From positions 1 to 64,000 of the forward strand of contig NZ_MUXW01000003.1 of assembly GCF_002015085.1 (NCBI RefSeq): a stretch of DNA of 64,000 nt, written 5' to 3'. How positions within the stretch are numbered: position 1 is the stretch's first letter; the number at the start of each line of letters is the position of its first letter. The notes beneath the pieces were generated by a model. The model was not told the DNA's origin, made no database searches, and saw nothing but the letters and a program-made list of their open reading frames with translations. This document shows positions 52,410 through 60,323 of this stretch, in pieces. Both the position numbers and the translations under genes were made by a program. Source of the stretch: Glaesserella parasuis (lineage in GTDB: Bacteria > Pseudomonadota > Gammaproteobacteria > Enterobacterales > Pasteurellaceae).

Positions 52410-54026
52410 ATGAATCTCGACCCAATTTGGCTTTATGCAACGATAGCATTACTCTTATTGATCTCACTTTGGCTCTTTTTTAGCTATTCCCGTTCACAAC
52501 GAGATAGTCAAGAACGACAACAGGATCTTGAACAATTGCAACAGCAGTTTTCAACGCTCTCGCAAAAATATGAGCAAATTTCCCTTGAAAAAAATCAAGT
52601 AGAACAATTTGCCGTTCAGCAACAGACAAAAGCAGAATCAACCCTTGAGCGTTTAAATGAACGAGATTTAGCGATTCAAAAACTTCAGCAACAGCTTGAG
52701 CAGGCAGAATTACAGGAAGACCAACTAGAGCGTTATATTAATGAATTAAAAGAGCGGATCGGTTCGGCTCAGACTAAAGCGGAAAGTTTGGAAGAACAGT
52801 TACAACAAACTCAGTTACAGCTACAACATCAGCAAGCAGAAAGCGGTCAGTTACAGGCTAAATTTTCCCAATCACAGCAAGAATTAACGGAATTACGCAC
52901 GACACTTTCGGAAAAACAGGCAAATTTTGAAGCTCAACAGAAGAATTTCCTAGAAGTCCGCCAGCAGTTAAATGTTGAATTTCAACATCTTGCTCAACAA
53001 ATTCTGGAAGAAAAGAGTAAATCCTTTTCTGAGAGTAATCAGTCAGCACTCGATTTACTGCTCAAGCCTTTTAAAGAGCAGATCGAAAGTTTCCAAAAAC
53101 GTGTCAATGAGGTGCATAGTGAAGCAATAAAAGGCAATGCGGATTTAGGGGCTGAGATCAAACGCGTGCTTGAGATTGGGCTGTCAATGTCACAGGAAGC
53201 ACAAAATCTCACTACGGCATTAAAAGGCAATAATAAAATTGCAGGAAACTGGGGAGAAATTCAGTTAGAAAGTGCGTTACAAACAGCAGGGCTTTTGGCT
53301 AGGGAACATTATGTTGCCCAAGAGAGCTACCGAGATGAAGAGGGAAAACGCTTTGCTCCTGATTTTGTGGTGAAGTTGCCTGACGATAAGCATTTGATTT
53401 TAGACAGTAAAGTTTCCTTGATTGCCTACGATCAAGCGGTACGATCCGAAGATAATTTTGCAATTCAACAAGCACTTGATGAACACTGCCGTTCACTTCG
53501 TACTCACATTGATGGATTGTCTAAGAAAAATTATAGCCAGTTGATTGGGATAAAAAGTCCTGATTTCGTGTTGATGTTTGTACCGATTGAACCTGCTTAT
53601 ATTGAAGCAATGAAGCACGATCCACAGCTCTTTAATTATGGCTATGAACGTAATGTCATTTTGGTTTCTCACACAACATTAATGCCGATTTTACGCACAG
53701 TCGCAAATTTATGGCGAATTGAGCGAGGTAATGCAGAGGCACGAGAGATCAGTGAAAAAGCAGGGGATATTTATAACCAGGTTTGCGTCATTGCAGAGCG
53801 TCTTGCTAAATTGGGTAACACCTTGAATACAGCGAGCAATCAATATAACCAAAGTGTAACAGCACTGGTCGGTAAACAGGGATTACTAGGGAAAGTCGAG
53901 CGGTTCCAACAGCTTTCCGCTAAGGCACATCAGACAACGCCACAAGTTGAATTACTTGAAACCGATTGGGATACGACTCGTTTACATTTACTGGTTGAAA
54001 AACCGATAACACAGGATAATGTTTAA
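52410..54026 (+). CDS. rmuC: DNA recombination protein RmuC
   Basis: RmuC is a membrane-anchored, nuclease-fold protein that limits rearrangements at inverted repeats. From the ATG at 52410 (MNLDPIWLYATIALLLLISLWLFF) it has 538 residues. There is an N-terminal membrane helix (about 9-26), a long Gln/Glu-rich coiled coil (about 30-210), and a restriction-endonuclease-like core with NWGEIQLESALQTAGL near 284 and FAPDFVVKLPDDKHLILDSKVSL near 325. A longer frame from 52206 has no ribosome-binding site and overlaps hemB. The stop codon overlaps the pabA start. Confidence 0.92.
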   Translation: MNLDPIWLYATIALLLLISLWLFFSYSRSQRDSQERQQDLEQLQQQFSTLSQKYEQISLEKNQVEQFAVQQQTKAESTLERLNERDLAIQKLQQQLEQAELQEDQLERYINELKERIGSAQTKAESLEEQLQQTQLQLQHQQAESGQLQAKFSQSQQELTELRTTLSEKQANFEAQQKNFLEVRQQLNVEFQHLAQQILEEKSKSFSESNQSALDLLLKPFKEQIESFQKRVNEVHSEAIKGNADLGAEIKRVLEIGLSMSQEAQNLTTALKGNNKIAGNWGEIQLESALQTAGLLAREHYVAQESYRDEEGKRFAPDFVVKLPDDKHLILDSKVSLIAYDQAVRSEDNFAIQQALDEHCRSLRTHIDGLSKKNYSQLIGIKSPDFVLMFVPIEPAYIEAMKHDPQLFNYGYERNVILVSHTTLMPILRTVANLWRIERGNAEAREISEKAGDIYNQVCVIAERLAKLGNTLNTASNQYNQSVTALVGKQGLLGKVERFQQLSAKAHQTTPQVELLETDWDTTRLHLLVEKPITQDNV

Positions 54027-54589
54027 TGTTGCTTATTATTGATAATCACGACTCTTTTACTTTTAACCTTGTTGATTTATTACGCAAAATCGGGGTTGAA
54101 ATGCAGGTGGTGTCGGTGGAAGAGTTAGATTTAGACGACGTGGAACGTTTTAGTCATATTATGATTTCACCAGGTCCTGATGTACCAAGAGCATATCCAC
54201 AACTATTTGCAATGCTAGAACGTTATCACCAACATAAGTCAATTTTAGGGGTTTGTCTTGGACACCAAACCTTATGCGAATTTTTTGGCGGTGAACTCTA
54301 CAATCTTAATCAAGTTCGCCACGGACAGCAACACCCATTAATTCAGCAACAAGCCAACCCATTGTTTAAAAATTTACCGAAGCAATTCAATATCGGCTTA
54401 TACCATTCTTGGGCGATTTCGCAAAAATCATTAGAAAATACACCGCTTGTTGCTACTGCAACTTGCGATCAAGGCGTATTAATGGCAGTTAAACATAGCT
54501 CTCTTGCGATCTATGGCGTGCAATTTCACCCTGAGTCTTTTATTACGGAATACGGGGAACAGATGTTGAGAAATTGGCTGGGGCATTAA
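54026..54589 (+). CDS. pabA: Glutamine amidotransferase PabA (aminodeoxychorismate synthase component II)
   Basis: PabA supplies ammonia to PabB for p-aminobenzoate. The 187-residue class I amidotransferase has DNHDSFTFNLVDLLR near 6, ISPGPDVPRAYP near 50, the nucleophile in GVCLGHQTLCEFFGG near 79 (Cys), and HPESFITE near 170 with the catalytic His and Glu. It could also be TrpG, since these are similar. The presence of pabB and pabC in the window, with no trp genes, favours PabA. It is coupled to rmuC by an ATG/TAA overlap. Confidence 0.85.
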   Translation: MLLIIDNHDSFTFNLVDLLRKIGVEMQVVSVEELDLDDVERFSHIMISPGPDVPRAYPQLFAMLERYHQHKSILGVCLGHQTLCEFFGGELYNLNQVRHGQQHPLIQQQANPLFKNLPKQFNIGLYHSWAISQKSLENTPLVATATCDQGVLMAVKHSSLAIYGVQFHPESFITEYGEQMLRNWLGH

Positions 54590-54648
54590 TCATACAAAAA
54601 AATTTACATTTTCTATCCTTTTGATTTTCTTCCTTTTCTTTTGAGCTT

Positions 54649-54679
54649 ATCAAAGTGATTTCACTCACTTTGATTTTTA
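54649..54679 (+). terminator. Terminator after pabA
   Basis: ATCAAAGTGA, a 6-base loop and TCACTTTGAT form a perfect 10-bp stem followed by TTTTA. The right arm runs into the FNR box at 54670-54683, so the two signals share bases. Confidence 0.8.
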
Positions 54680-54683
54680 TCAA
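54670..54683. promoter_or_regulatory. Perfect FNR box upstream of nrdG-nrdD
   Basis: TTGATTTTTATCAA equals the FNR consensus TTGAT-N4-ATCAA. It is centred about 87 bases before the nrdG start. It predicts activation without oxygen, which suits a class III ribonucleotide reductase. Confidence 0.88.
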
Positions 54684-54763
54684 TTCCCTTTACATTAAAA
54701 TGCATAAACTACTACATATTGTGTTTTTAATGGTTTAAAGCCACAAGATATAGTGGTTATATA

Positions 54764-55234
54764 ATGAAACAGATCCGTTTTATTTCAGAACAGATTGTGT
54801 GGCAAGAAGTCCCCAATGAAACCTCTTTAGCTTTTCTAATTTCAGGTTGTCCTTTAGGTTGTAAAGGTTGCCACAGCATAGAAAGTTGGAAACTTGGAAG
54901 CGGTCAGTTTCTCTCAGAAATTTACTTACAACAGCGATTAGCGCAATATCAAGGGCTGATTAGTTGTGTGTTGTTTATGGGGGGAGAATGGTTGCCTGAA
55001 TTGTTATTGCAACGATTACAGCTTGTTCGTCAGTCTGGTTTAAAAACTTGTCTTTATACAGGATTAGAGCTTGAGCAACTGCCACAAGAGATTTTAGCAG
55101 TGTTGGACTATGTCAAAACAGGTCGCTGGATTGCTGAACTTGGCGGGTTAAATTGTATTACCACAAACCAACGATTTATTAATCTTCAAACAGGTGAAGT
55201 GCTAAATGCACATTTTAGACAGGATAAACAATGA
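54764..55234 (+). CDS. nrdG: Anaerobic ribonucleoside-triphosphate reductase activating protein
   Basis: NrdG is the radical SAM activase that puts the glycyl radical on NrdD. The 156 residues include the cluster-binding motif SGCPLGCKGCHSIESW near 28-43 and a FMGGEW strand where SAM binds. The C-x3-C-x2-C spacing is kept. It precedes nrdD and overlaps it by four bases (ATGA). The order nrdG-nrdD is the reverse of the enteric nrdD-nrdG order, and the sequence is far from the enteric NrdG. Confidence 0.9.
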   Translation: MKQIRFISEQIVWQEVPNETSLAFLISGCPLGCKGCHSIESWKLGSGQFLSEIYLQQRLAQYQGLISCVLFMGGEWLPELLLQRLQLVRQSGLKTCLYTGLELEQLPQEILAVLDYVKTGRWIAELGGLNCITTNQRFINLQTGEVLNAHFRQDKQ

Positions 55235-57012
55235 TTAGACTTGAACACTCGCAACTACTCGGCAAATTAAATTTTATCGACCAATACATTCACGCTAAAA
55301 ATGCGGCGGACGGTTCAAAAATGGACGCTAACGCTAATGTTACCCAAAAGAATTTAGCAACAATGGAACAGGAATTGATGAAGGATTTCTTTGTACAAAT
55401 CAATCGAGCCAAAGTAAGCGGTAAAATTGCAGAGATTTTTGGTCAATCCCTTGCGGACGAATATCTGCGTCAAATTGAAGCACACGAAATCTATGTTCAC
55501 GATGAAACCAGTCTGAAGCCTTATTGTGTATCGGTAACACTTTATCCTTTTTTAAGAGACGGTTTAACCAAACTGGGTGGGGAATCTCGAGCACCACAAC
55601 ACCTTGCCTCTTTTTGTGGATCTTTTATTAACCTTGTCTTTGCGATTAGCTCTCAATTTGCAGGGGCAGTGGCAACCGTCGAGTTTTTGACCTATTTTGA
55701 CTATTTTGCTCGTAAGGATTATGGCGATAATTATCTTCAAACACATCAACACGAAATTGCCAACCATTTACAGCAAGTGGTGTATAGCATTAATCAACCT
55801 GCTGCCGCTCGTGGTTATCAAAGTGTCTTTTGGAATATTTCCATTTACGACCATTACTATTTTAATGCGATGTTCGGCAATTTTGTTTTTCCTGATCTCA
55901 CAGTGCCAAATTGGCAAACCACATCAGCGTTGCAAGATTTCTTTATGCAGTGGTTTAATCAAGAGCGGACAAAAGCGATTTTAACCTTTCCAGTCGTGAC
56001 AGCGGCAATGCTGACTGAAAATGGCAAATGCAAAGACAGTGATTTTGCCGATAAAATGGCAAAAGCCTTAGCCGAAGGAAATTCCTTCTTTATTTATCAA
56101 TCGGATAATCCTGATTCGCTTGCATCTTGTTGCCGTTTACGCAATGAAATTGCCGATCACTCTTTTTCTTACTCCTTAGGGGCTGGTGGTGTTGCAACTG
56201 GCTCAATTAATGTTATTACACTCAATATGAACCGTTTGGAGCAAGATGGACGAGATTTAGTGACAGAAGTCGGTAAGATCCATCAATATCAATATGCTTA
56301 CCGAAAGCTAATGGAAGATTATCTCAATGAGGGAATGTTACCTGTTTATGATGCTGGGTTTATCTCATTAGATAAGCAGTTCCTGACAATTGGTATTAAC
56401 GGAATGGTCGAAGCGGCAGAGTTTCGGGGCATTAAGGTGGGGTACAATTCAGAATATATTGATTTTGTGCGTGAGCGACTATTTGCAATTTATCAAGCCA
56501 ATCAGACCGCTTGCAAAACCTACGGCGTGAAATTTAATACCGAATTTGTCCCTGCGGAAAATTTAGGGGTGAAGAATGCGAAATGGGATAGGGAAGCGGG
56601 CTATGTTGTACCGAGAGAGTGCTATAACTCTTATTTTTATGTGGTGGAAGATGAACAAATCAATGCGTTAGATAAATTCCTATTACACGGAAAAGCGTTG
56701 GTTGAATACCTTGATGGAGGTTCGGCATTACATCTGAATTTAGAAGAAGCCTTAAGCCAGCAGAGCTACCGCTCACTATTAGACATTGCGGCAAAAACAG
56801 GCTGTAACTATTTTTGTATCAATGTGAAAATCACCCTATGTAATGCCTGTGACCATATTGATAAACGTACCCTTTCGCAGTGTAGCTGTTGCGGTTCTAA
56901 AGACATCGATCACGCAACCAGAGTCATTGGCTATTTAAAACGTATTTCGTCTTTTAGTTCTGCTCGTCAAAAAGAGCAGGCGTTAAGGCATTATCATCGC
57001 CAAGCAGCATAA
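55231..57012 (+). CDS. nrdD: Anaerobic (class III) ribonucleoside-triphosphate reductase without ATP-cone
   Basis: NrdD reduces ribonucleotides to deoxyribonucleotides without oxygen. The 593 residues are about 120 shorter than the enteric 712. The N-terminal ATP-cone that senses dATP is absent, and the start is fixed by the overlap with nrdG. Visible are the barrel segment SFCGSFINLVF near 132, the finger-loop cysteines SLASCCRLRNE near 290, a C-terminal zinc site (CNAC near 531 and CSCCG near 548) and the glycyl radical site RVIGYL near 567. It looks like one of the cone-less NrdD subtypes. I cannot name the reductant it uses. Confidence 0.88.
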   Translation: MIRLEHSQLLGKLNFIDQYIHAKNAADGSKMDANANVTQKNLATMEQELMKDFFVQINRAKVSGKIAEIFGQSLADEYLRQIEAHEIYVHDETSLKPYCVSVTLYPFLRDGLTKLGGESRAPQHLASFCGSFINLVFAISSQFAGAVATVEFLTYFDYFARKDYGDNYLQTHQHEIANHLQQVVYSINQPAAARGYQSVFWNISIYDHYYFNAMFGNFVFPDLTVPNWQTTSALQDFFMQWFNQERTKAILTFPVVTAAMLTENGKCKDSDFADKMAKALAEGNSFFIYQSDNPDSLASCCRLRNEIADHSFSYSLGAGGVATGSINVITLNMNRLEQDGRDLVTEVGKIHQYQYAYRKLMEDYLNEGMLPVYDAGFISLDKQFLTIGINGMVEAAEFRGIKVGYNSEYIDFVRERLFAIYQANQTACKTYGVKFNTEFVPAENLGVKNAKWDREAGYVVPRECYNSYFYVVEDEQINALDKFLLHGKALVEYLDGGSALHLNLEEALSQQSYRSLLDIAAKTGCNYFCINVKITLCNACDHIDKRTLSQCSCCGSKDIDHATRVIGYLKRISSFSSARQKEQALRHYHRQAA

Positions 57013-57036
57013 TAAAAGGGGCGTATGCCCCTGATA

Positions 57037-57582
57037 TTAATGAACCTTTGGCTTTTCCGCCATTTTAGGTGTGGCGAAATGGCTATGTAAAAAGAGTGTA
57101 ACAACTCGTAGATATTCAATAATTTCTTCGCCAGCGTCTAGCAATTCATCATTTTTATCTTCTTCACTATAACCTAATTTAGCGATTTCATCTAAATCAT
57201 CAATGGCTTCGCCAACTTCGTTGGTTTCTTGCTGTAAAGTGGGCTGTGCTAAACCTAACCCAAGTAAAAAATGCCCTGTCCATTCAGCAATACCATCTGC
57301 CATTGCAAAACCGTCTTCTTCATTTAACCACAATGAAAAAAGCGTATTCGTTTCATCAAAACTTTCGCTAAGTTGTTGATAAAATTTGGTTAATTTTGCA
57401 AGTGGAGCTTGAGAAAATGCGTATCCATCATTGGTAAATTGATAGGTTAATGTTTTCCAAGACTCATCTTGAATACCGCCAGCGATTAATCCACTTAAAA
57501 AACCGTGAAACTCAGCAGGGGTGTAGTCGATTTGTAACTCAGAAATCAGTTGTTTAAAGTCGTTTGATTGTGAAATTGCCAT
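57037..57582 (-). CDS. ygfB: UPF0149 family protein YgfB
   Basis: The 181-residue acidic helical protein of the YecA/YgfB family has the family start (DFKQLISELQIDYTPAEFHGFLSGLIAGG) and the central block AEWTGHFLLGLGL. The C-terminus lacks the SEC-C zinc motif of YecA. Its biochemical role is not settled. It is divergent from zapA with 74 bases between starts, as in many gammaproteobacteria. Confidence 0.88.
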   Translation of the reverse strand: MAISQSNDFKQLISELQIDYTPAEFHGFLSGLIAGGIQDESWKTLTYQFTNDGYAFSQAPLAKLTKFYQQLSESFDETNTLFSLWLNEEDGFAMADGIAEWTGHFLLGLGLAQPTLQQETNEVGEAIDDLDEIAKLGYSEEDKNDELLDAGEEIIEYLRVVTLFLHSHFATPKMAEKPKVH

Positions 57583-57656
57583 ATTAGATTATTTGTGATT
57601 TGTTCAAAGGGTGGCATAATAGCAAAAATTTTTGTGTTCGTAAGGATTTCTCAACA

Positions 57657-57986
57657 ATGTCGAAAAATAACATTGAATTATCGCTCTTTGGACAAGTGCT
57701 ACGTTTATACTGCCCGCCAGAACAACAAGAAGCGTTATTGGCTTCAGCCAAGCGGTTAGAAGATCGAGTTGCAGAGCTAAAAGAGCAATCTGGTATTATT
57801 CAGCTTGAAAAAGTGTTGTCGATCGTTGCCTTAAATCTCAACTATGAATTAGAACAAGAACAACGCAAAAATGCTGAAAATAAAAATGTGTTAATGGCGT
57901 GTGTAGAGCAGTTAGACAGCTCTCTTGCAAAATTCCAATCTAGTGGGATGGATTCGGTTTCTGTTGGTCAAGAAAATAACGAATAA
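57657..57986 (+). CDS. zapA: Cell division protein ZapA
   Basis: ZapA bundles FtsZ filaments at the division ring. From the ATG at 57657 (MSKNNIELSLFGQVLRLYCPPEQQ), with AAGGA upstream, it has 109 residues, the family norm. There is an N-terminal beta-alpha domain, then a long helix (about 65-95) for the coiled coil. An upstream frame from 57600 has no support. 6S RNA and fau follow, which is the conserved zapA-ssrS-fau order. An uptake-signal core (CAAGCGGTTA) lies near 57749. Confidence 0.93.
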   Translation: MSKNNIELSLFGQVLRLYCPPEQQEALLASAKRLEDRVAELKEQSGIIQLEKVLSIVALNLNYELEQEQRKNAENKNVLMACVEQLDSSLAKFQSSGMDSVSVGQENNE

Positions 57987-58045
57987 AGCGAATTTCTATG
58001 ATTTTATTGATCTGAACACTAGGAAAAATTAGCAAATTCCGTTAG

Positions 58046-58229
58046 TATTCTCTTTGCCTGAGGTGTGCGTTGTTAGTTACGTCCCTGAGCCGATATTTAA
58101 AACACTTTGAGTTGAGCTCTTATATTGTTGGTGAGCAGGCTCGTTTACGAGAAGCCTAAAAACGATAATGTTCGACTCCCTTGGACCGTCTGGTTCAAGG
58201 ACCACAACTGATGACGGCACTTCGGGTCT
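58046..58229 (+). ncRNA. ssrS: 6S RNA
   Basis: This RNA binds sigma-70 RNA polymerase and tunes transcription in stationary phase. The closing stem pairs CCTGAGGTG (58058-58066) with CACTTCGGG (about 58219-58227). The internal blocks CCCTGAGCCGATATTT and TTGGTGAGCAGGCTCG, and GAGAAGCCTAAAA further on, are the conserved 6S segments. The stretch TTGGACCGTCTGGTTCAAGG belongs to the 3' side. The transcript ends are estimated. It lies between zapA and fau, its normal place. Confidence 0.9.
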
Positions 58230-58234
58230 TTTTT

Positions 58235-58822
58235 ATGAACGATATTTCTCCACTTTCTATAAGCGAACAACGCTATCAACTTCGCAAGCAGATGCGAGCC
58301 AAACGTCTAGCCTTAACCGCTGATGAACAAGCCTTTGCGGCACAAGATATTATCCTAAAATCATTAGAACTCATTGAACGTTATTCCGCTCAACATATTG
58401 CCTTTTATTTGCCATTTAACGGTGAAATCTCACCGCTTGCGTTAATGGATAGACTTATCAAACAAGGCAAAAAAATCTATCTTCCCGTGCTACACCCCTT
58501 TTCAGCCAACCAACTGCTTTTTCTCCAATATCAAGGGGAAGCACAGTTAGAACGAAATCGCTTTGGGATTTTGCAACCGAAATTAGATGTACGAAATGTG
58601 TTGCCACTCAATGAGTTAGAGATGATCTTCGTCCCACTGGTTGCCTGTGACACACAAGGCAATCGGCTGGGAATGGGTGGCGGCTTTTACGACCGCACCC
58701 TTTCTCAAGCTAAACAGTTAATCAGCGTTGGGTTGGCTCATCAATGTCAGCAGTTGGAGTATTTGCCGTTGGAGAGTTGGGACGAGCCGTTGGATTATGT
58801 GGTGGTAGGAAATCAAGCCTAA
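58235..58822 (+). CDS. fau: 5-formyltetrahydrofolate cyclo-ligase
   Basis: The enzyme converts 5-formyl-THF to 5,10-methenyl-THF with ATP. From the ATG at 58235 (MNDISPLS) it has 195 residues. The frame upstream to 58181 lies within 6S RNA and is not coding. Motifs are AFYLPFNGEISPL near 58, and the phosphate-binding NRLGMGGGFYDRTL near 146. It directly follows 6S RNA and is probably expressed by read-through from it. Its stop overlaps the end of the convergent translocator gene by a few bases. Confidence 0.92.
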   Translation: MNDISPLSISEQRYQLRKQMRAKRLALTADEQAFAAQDIILKSLELIERYSAQHIAFYLPFNGEISPLALMDRLIKQGKKIYLPVLHPFSANQLLFLQYQGEAQLERNRFGILQPKLDVRNVLPLNELEMIFVPLVACDTQGNRLGMGGGFYDRTLSQAKQLISVGLAHQCQQLEYLPLESWDEPLDYVVVGNQA

Positions 58823-60231
58823 AACCGTTTTTCCACCGTCAAAAACCATTCTCCAGTTTTTCTTGAATAGAAATCAGGCATATTGCTTCGAATTTTCACA
58901 TAACTAAAATTCAGCTTCGGCATTAACCCTTTCCAAGTCCATTGTTTATTCCACAATGACCAATTCGCCCGATATTCATTATCGACACGCTTATAGCCGT
59001 AAAGGTAATGTTTCCCTTCAAAATTGCGTTTGGCATAGCCTCCGCTGAGTTCGCTGCCCCAATTTTTCCAACGGTAAATAACACCAAGCGTTCCCCCAAT
59101 TTTATGGGAAGAAGAGGCTTTTTCTTTAGTTTGATCTCGATTAGCTTCAATACTTGCAAAAATTTGCCAAGATCTGACCGCTTGCCAACGTAATGTCAAA
59201 GCGCCACTGTTTTGAAAACCATTATAACGGCTGGCAGTTAAACTATCGTGATAACGTTTTTGACTATGCGTTAAACGAGAGGATACGATCCATTTTTGCG
59301 TTAAGTAGCGATAACCGTGCAATGTTGTACCGAATTGTCTGCTATAACGTGGGCTACCTAACCAATTTTGTTCAATAAAAGGTGTAACGCCTAAGCCCAT
59401 TTTGGCATTGCGATATTGATAGCCCAAACTAAAACGGAGCGATTGTTCGCTGTAATCCTGATTATCCCAGTAGTAAACCCCGCTGTAATGAACTGAGCCG
59501 TTAAGATAGTGATTACCTGCTAAGTTATGAGCTTTTGACACGCCAATACCGTAACGAAAACCTTCCGCTGATTGCGGTAAAGCGGTTTTATCTTTGACAA
59601 ATTGCCGTCCATTGATATTTACCACAGACGAAGAGGAAGCATTATTTACATTATCGGTACGCACATATTGTAGGCTGAAATCTGGTTGCCAACTCTGCTC
59701 TTCCGCCATTCTAGCCAAATAACGTTCGGTCAGCTGCTGCATTGGCAGGGCTAAATTTGCTTTCGCCATTGTAAGTTGTTCGGTAGCTTGGCGGTATTGT
59801 TGATTTTCGTAAAGCATTACTCCTAAATCAAAACGAGGGTAAGCCAATGTTGGCTGTTGCGCTAAAACCGCTTGATAATGTTCAATCGCCTCAGGATAAC
59901 GTTGCTGCCCGTAATAAAATGCCCCTAAAGCATAATGAACAAGGGTTATATCGTAATGAGATTGTTGTTGATAAGCCTGTAACAATGTCGGTAAACGCTG
60001 CCACTGTTGTTCGATAATCGCTTGGTTTATTTGAGCTTCAAGGCTCTGCGGATTAGGCAATGACAAAACGGCTTTTGGGGAAGCGGTCAGATCCGCCGAT
60101 TTTTTTGCAAATTTTTGCTCAAAACCGACCGCTTGTGACAATCGTTCAAAGCTCACAGGATCAGCAAAAGGATTCGCCAAAAGTATCGGGCTTACAAATA
60201 AAAGAATAAAAGTGAATTGAGATGATTTCAT
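58819..60231 (-). CDS. Slam-type surface lipoprotein assembly modulator (outer-membrane)
   Basis: Slam proteins move lipoproteins to the outer face of the outer membrane. The 470 residues start with a signal peptide (about 1-19, cleaved near LLAN). A TPR region follows (about 70-165, with the repeat YALGAFYYGQQRYPEAIEHYQ). The rest is an alternating, aromatic-rich beta-barrel (about 185-470) ending in phenylalanine (TVEKRF), the usual C-terminal signal of outer-membrane barrels. This matches the two-domain DUF560/Slam plan. The gene follows, on the same strand, a lipoprotein with a C-terminal barrel, the usual partner arrangement. Confidence 0.85.
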   Translation of the reverse strand: MKSSQFTFILLFVSPILLANPFADPVSFERLSQAVGFEQKFAKKSADLTASPKAVLSLPNPQSLEAQINQAIIEQQWQRLPTLLQAYQQQSHYDITLVHYALGAFYYGQQRYPEAIEHYQAVLAQQPTLAYPRFDLGVMLYENQQYRQATEQLTMAKANLALPMQQLTERYLARMAEEQSWQPDFSLQYVRTDNVNNASSSSVVNINGRQFVKDKTALPQSAEGFRYGIGVSKAHNLAGNHYLNGSVHYSGVYYWDNQDYSEQSLRFSLGYQYRNAKMGLGVTPFIEQNWLGSPRYSRQFGTTLHGYRYLTQKWIVSSRLTHSQKRYHDSLTASRYNGFQNSGALTLRWQAVRSWQIFASIEANRDQTKEKASSSHKIGGTLGVIYRWKNWGSELSGGYAKRNFEGKHYLYGYKRVDNEYRANWSLWNKQWTWKGLMPKLNFSYVKIRSNMPDFYSRKTGEWFLTVEKRF

Positions 60232-60260
60232 ATAGGCAATGTAGCAAGGCGAACGAACTG

Positions 60261-60305
60261 TCCGCCCACAAATTGATAAAATGGGCGGATATCAAGATCC
60301 GCCCC
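60261..60305 (-). promoter_or_regulatory. Competing hairpins between the lipoprotein and slam genes
   Basis: On the minus strand three blocks follow each other: GGGGCGGA (60305-60298), TCCGCCCA (60289-60282) and TGGGCGGA (60268-60261). The middle block can pair with the first (7 of 8, loop of 8) or the third (8 of 8, loop of 13). The first fold is followed by ATTTTATC, like a weak terminator. The second would exclude it. This looks like an attenuator or a ratio-setting element, but the behaviour is inferred. Confidence 0.5.
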
Positions 60306-60323
60306 AACAAAAGAGTTATCAAA

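Noticed and set aside
58181..58234. N-terminal extension of the fau product
   Set aside because: This stretch is the 3' part of 6S RNA. Translation from 58235 fits the family.
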